Assembly: GCA_910579075.1 (NCBI GenBank)
Contig: CAJTSV010000059.1
Location: 1-23,717 of the forward strand
Reading direction: 5' to 3'
DNA length: 23,717 nt
From: an uncultured Eubacterium sp.
Lineage (GTDB): Bacteria > Bacillota > Clostridia > Lachnospirales > Lachnospiraceae
Shown here: positions 20,353 to 23,717 of the stretch, one piece after another
Numbering within the stretch: position 1 is the first letter of the stretch
Layout: each line of letters begins with the position of its first letter
Made by a program: the position numbers and the translations under genes
Notes under the pieces: model-generated
What the model was told of the DNA's origin: nothing
What the model saw: only the letters and a program-made list of their open reading frames with translations
Database searches by the model: none

Positions 20353-23300
20353 ATGGCAGGGTATAGTATTGGGCTATATAAATATATGCGCATTGGTGAA
20401 AACCTGCAAAAACAAGAGCAGCTGCTGGAGAGCAGTTCGATAATTTCTAGAGAAGATAATTCCAGTAAGGAAGAAACAGATGCAAATAAAATGTTTCTTT
20501 GCTTTGGAGAATTTGATAGAATGGGATTAGAGCGTGTAGAAAGGTTTACAAAGTTTCGAGATATACCAAAAGATGGCAGAGCCTGGATGGGAGACAGGCA
20601 GATGCATCTGGTATACAGTATATGTTATGATGAAGCAGAAAATGACGTTTTTTATCAAAATGGAAATTTTTTTGAAAATATAGAAAGCGGGGCGGTTCAG
20701 TCGGACCGCCTATTTATTGGCTTAACCATACTACAATTTGGGTTTTCTGTAAAAAAAGACTGTCAGAATGTATCGGAGTTTTTCCAAATTTGCAGGGAAA
20801 ATATATTGAAACTGGTGAAAAATTCAGGCAGGGATTTAAAATGTACAGTAATGGGAACACTTGGTTCATTTGGCTTGACAATCCTATGGCTGGCGAATCA
20901 GTATCAGGATGTGCTTCATTTGGTGACAGAGATAAAGAATAGGAATATTGGGAGTATAAATTGTGAGGAAAAATCTATTTTTCTTTCGGCCTATACAATT
21001 TTTGCCCGAAATCATAAATATGGAAATAATTGGGACGAAAAAATCAGACAAATTCAGGGAAGCGCCATTCTTAGTATCACATTAAAAGTCGGACTGAGTG
21101 ATAAAATTTGTAAAAATTTTATAAATCTTCTAGAAAGACTTGACAATGATAAACTGATGCATTGTACTGGTGAACATGATGTTATTTTTCGAATAAAGTC
21201 TTCCAATGCATTTACATTGTTTTCAAAAAATAATATACTGCATTATAGAAGTGAATTTTATAGAAATAATCTGCTTCAGACAAATGTCAATTTATGTGAA
21301 GATAAAGAGATAAAGAACAATGATTCTGCAAATAATCAGGGTGGCGATGAAAAAAATCACTCTGATATAAAAAATAGAAATCAGAAAGGTGAGAGTATTC
21401 TCCAGATAGAAATGAAGGCATTGCCAGAGTTGAATTCTGTAGCAGATAATTATAAGGAATTACGCAGGGAATTTAAAGAAAGTTTTCAAAGTACCACAGG
21501 AATGATTGATACACTGGATATGCTGTTTAGTGATTATCTCTCTAAAATTTCAAATGCAACAAACGAAATGTGGGCAGATACATTATCACATCAATTTTTG
21601 TGTGTTTTGGAATGTATTAAGGAAATCTGCAGTTCCTGGGATGAAAATTCTTTGGATAACAGTAAAAGAATGGGAAGCATTAATGAATTGCTTAGTGATT
21701 TTGCCAGACAGGTTTCTTACATAGCAGAATCTAATAATCTCGTGCTGGCAACACCTGTTTGCCAGTTTCAGTATCTGGGCCAGAATAATCTGACATTGTA
21801 TGCTTATTTAGGAATTATGAAGAATGTGCTCGGATTTGTTTATGACAGCCAGGAAGTCAGCAGGCAGGATGAAATTGTTCCATTGATGGTTGCAGAAATA
21901 GTACCTATTATAGAAAGTTCCATGCATATTGGAAATAAATTAACAGAAAAAGGTTCAAAGGTAATAACAGTAAATATGCCAATGGCATCATTGTATGATG
22001 CAATATGCTATTATCCATACTTGTACCATGAAATTTTTCATTATGTAGTTCCGAAAGACCGCTATGTTAGAAACCGGCTGACAGGAAGCATGATTTCCAT
22101 GGAAATTCTTTTTAATATAACATTAGTTATCATATGTGAGGGATTGCAGGAAAATCATCATACAGAAAAAGCAAGATTGCTTTATCGTGTAATTTTGGAA
22201 TGCTTTATGCCATTTATATATAAATTTGTGCTGAGGAATTATGATAAATATATAAATGATAGCATTATTGATTTGCAGCCAGATAACTTAGAGTATAGTG
22301 CTATTGACAGTCAGGAAAGCAGCACAATATCTCGGGAATATGAAAGAGAACTGTTCAAAAGATGGATAGAGTCTCTCCAGGATAGTGAATATCCGGAATT
22401 GAAAAACAACTTTGTTTACATGTATTTTCAATATCTTTATGAAAATATTTCTGCATTTCAAGATTGTATTCAGAAATGGTATGAAAAAAATAAAAATGAA
22501 AAGCAGGCAGACAATATAAAGAGTGGGGTTGTGCGGTTTATAGAAAACCTTGACGGAATGATAAGATGCAGTGAACCGAAATCAGCTGGCGAGAAATTTC
22601 AGGAATTGATTGGCATGTTATCGGATTCTGTGCTGAATGATGCATATTTATTTGCTGAAGCTTTAAGAGAACTGGCGCCAGACTTAGCAATGGTGTCATT
22701 ATGTCATTTGGAGTATTCAGAATACCTGTTGTTATTCACAAAGATAAAGAGAGATTTAATAATTGGAAGAAAACAGGAAATTCAAGATATCTTGCGTGTT
22801 GGAATTATTGCGGAATATTATTATGCTGCATCTTTGGATGAAGAAATGCTCAACGATAGAATTGATATGCAAAAAGATAAATATATTCAGATGTATTGCG
22901 GCCTGTTTTACAGTAATACAAAACATAAAAATGGGATTGATTATCTTTATGAACTAGCTGATGAAGCAGAAAAATGGTTTGAATACTGGAGACAGTGCTG
23001 TAAAAGCTATATGCTGCGGTATAGTATATATGCAGCTTTGTTTCGGAGTTTATGCGGGGAAGCTCTTGTAACAAAAGAAAGTATACTGATAAATGGAATG
23101 AAAGAAGAAAGTCATTCTTATTGGAAGAAATATGCAGAATATTTGCTGGAATTTGGATATTATCTTTTGGGAAAGAGTAAACATCAGACTGAGGAACAAC
23201 AAAAAGAGAGAAGGGCATTGATGGATAAGCAGATTTTTAATTTAAATATAAAGCTTATTCATGATTTTCAGATTCAGCCAGAGTTTCAGGAATTAAATAA

Positions 23301-23388
23301 AAGGCGGGAGGATAAGAGGAAGAAAGATGCAGCAAAAGTATACCATAATAATTTAAAGCTAGTACATCGAATATTAAATAACGAATAG
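20353..23388 (+). CDS. large HExxH putative zinc metallopeptidase, unknown family
   Basis: I do not know this 1,011-residue family. Residues 559-563 read HEIFH, a HExxH zinc-peptidase motif in a hydrophobic helix (YPYLYHEIFHYVV). ELAPD at 773-777 fits the downstream ExxxD used by gluzincins such as M48, though 210 residues is a long gap. The N-terminal third (about 45-315) has three GxFD-like strand motifs (FGEFDRM, LGSFGLTIL, TGEHDVIFRI), the last resembling ferredoxin-like RAM/dimeric alpha-beta domains. A charged, Asn-rich linker (about 315-350) follows, then mostly helical sequence. There is no signal peptide or convincing membrane helix, so it is probably cytoplasmic. It is AT-rich compared with the upstream operon. 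Its stop codon abuts the stop of an IS630-type transposase on the other strand, so the natural C-terminus may be altered. Confidence 0.7.
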   Translation: MAGYSIGLYKYMRIGENLQKQEQLLESSSIISREDNSSKEETDANKMFLCFGEFDRMGLERVERFTKFRDIPKDGRAWMGDRQMHLVYSICYDEAENDVFYQNGNFFENIESGAVQSDRLFIGLTILQFGFSVKKDCQNVSEFFQICRENILKLVKNSGRDLKCTVMGTLGSFGLTILWLANQYQDVLHLVTEIKNRNIGSINCEEKSIFLSAYTIFARNHKYGNNWDEKIRQIQGSAILSITLKVGLSDKICKNFINLLERLDNDKLMHCTGEHDVIFRIKSSNAFTLFSKNNILHYRSEFYRNNLLQTNVNLCEDKEIKNNDSANNQGGDEKNHSDIKNRNQKGESILQIEMKALPELNSVADNYKELRREFKESFQSTTGMIDTLDMLFSDYLSKISNATNEMWADTLSHQFLCVLECIKEICSSWDENSLDNSKRMGSINELLSDFARQVSYIAESNNLVLATPVCQFQYLGQNNLTLYAYLGIMKNVLGFVYDSQEVSRQDEIVPLMVAEIVPIIESSMHIGNKLTEKGSKVITVNMPMASLYDAICYYPYLYHEIFHYVVPKDRYVRNRLTGSMISMEILFNITLVIICEGLQENHHTEKARLLYRVILECFMPFIYKFVLRNYDKYINDSIIDLQPDNLEYSAIDSQESSTISREYERELFKRWIESLQDSEYPELKNNFVYMYFQYLYENISAFQDCIQKWYEKNKNEKQADNIKSGVVRFIENLDGMIRCSEPKSAGEKFQELIGMLSDSVLNDAYLFAEALRELAPDLAMVSLCHLEYSEYLLLFTKIKRDLIIGRKQEIQDILRVGIIAEYYYAASLDEEMLNDRIDMQKDKYIQMYCGLFYSNTKHKNGIDYLYELADEAEKWFEYWRQCCKSYMLRYSIYAALFRSLCGEALVTKESILINGMKEESHSYWKKYAEYLLEFGYYLLGKSKHQTEEQQKERRALMDKQIFNLNIKLIHDFQIQPEFQELNKRREDKRKKDAAKVYHNNLKLVHRILNNE

Positions 23389-23717
23389 TTAAATATTTAC
23401 TTCTTCGTCTCCTGTTTCGTTCATTTTATATGTCCAGTGATAGACAACAGGAGCAGTATTAATCTCATCAAAATACTGATAAATTCGTTCCGATAATTCT
23501 TCTTTTGAACTGACCCGGATTCCCCTTAACATCTGCCTGGTCATTTTACTGAAAAAACTCTCGATCATATTCAGCCATGATGCATGTGTTGGCGTAAACA
23601 CAAATACAAACCTTCCCTCTGGAAGCGTTGATAAAAAACGTTTTGTTTCCTTTGATTTATGTGCAGAGTGGTTATCAAGTATCAGGCGGATAGTATCCCC
23701 TTTTGGATACTTTGCAT
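23389..23717 (-). CDS. IS630-family transposase, C-terminal part (runs off the window)
   Basis: The minus-strand frame is open to the right edge and covers the last 108 codons or so of a DDE_3 (IS630/Tc1-mariner type) transposase. The second catalytic Asp is in LILDNHSAHKSK and the third acidic residue is the Glu in ASWLNMIESFF. The first Asp lies beyond the window. The reading frame extends past the internal GTG at 23599-23601, so that codon is not a start. Its TAA stop (23389-23391) touches the stop of the upstream plus-strand gene. No terminal inverted repeat is visible between the two stops, so this end of the element must lie inside the neighbouring coding sequence or has been lost. Confidence 0.88.
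   Translation of the reverse strand, partial: AKYPKGDTIRLILDNHSAHKSKETKRFLSTLPEGRFVFVFTPTHASWLNMIESFFSKMTRQMLRGIRVSSKEELSERIYQYFDEINTAPVVYHWTYKMNETGDEEVNI

Overview
The window looks like chromosome from a low-to-mid GC Bacillota, most likely a gut Lachnospiraceae-type clostridium. The reasons are AGGAGG-type ribosome sites, several extended -10 (TGnTATAAT) promoters, a class B sortase paired with a PKTAD-type sorting signal, BspA-like leucine-rich repeats, giant MBG/Fn3 secreted proteins, a ThiT-type thiamine S-component and a DUF4869-like fragment. This assignment is inference from gene content; there is no rRNA or other marker gene.

Layout. 1-1512: an apparently intact IS4-family insertion sequence, transposase on the minus strand. 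1541-1626: nested inverted repeats. 1723-4623: two plus-strand envelope genes, a secreted SGNH hydrolase and a single-pass membrane protein. 4754-6207: a minus-strand thiamine transporter S-component (ThiT), an intergenic promoter-hairpin-terminator unit that may be a small RNA on the plus strand, and a 5'-truncated DUF4869-like gene. 6283-7980: an Rpn-family (PD-(D/E)XK) nuclease with its own strong promoter and a coiled-coil octapeptide repeat. 7981-8555: a non-coding leader. 8556-19988: a three-gene surface operon (giant 2,897-residue secreted repeat protein, class B sortase, LRR protein with a C-terminal sorting signal) with gaps of 7 and 5 bases. 20090-23388: an AT-rich two-gene operon encoding a 64-residue protein and a 1,011-residue protein with HExxH and ExxxD motifs. 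23389-23717: the 3' part of an IS630-family transposase, running off the window.

How the genes may work together. The sortase very probably anchors the LRR protein encoded next to it; the giant protein is made from the same operon but has no sorting signal of its own, so its attachment is unexplained. The membrane protein at 3130-4623 shares its N-terminal cytoplasmic module with the sortase 13 kb away, which suggests one envelope-associated family. The best candidate for an undescribed system is the two-gene metallopeptidase module at the right end: unlike its neighbours in base composition, preceded by a 20-bp-phased direct repeat at its promoter, and abutting an insertion sequence with no intergenic base.
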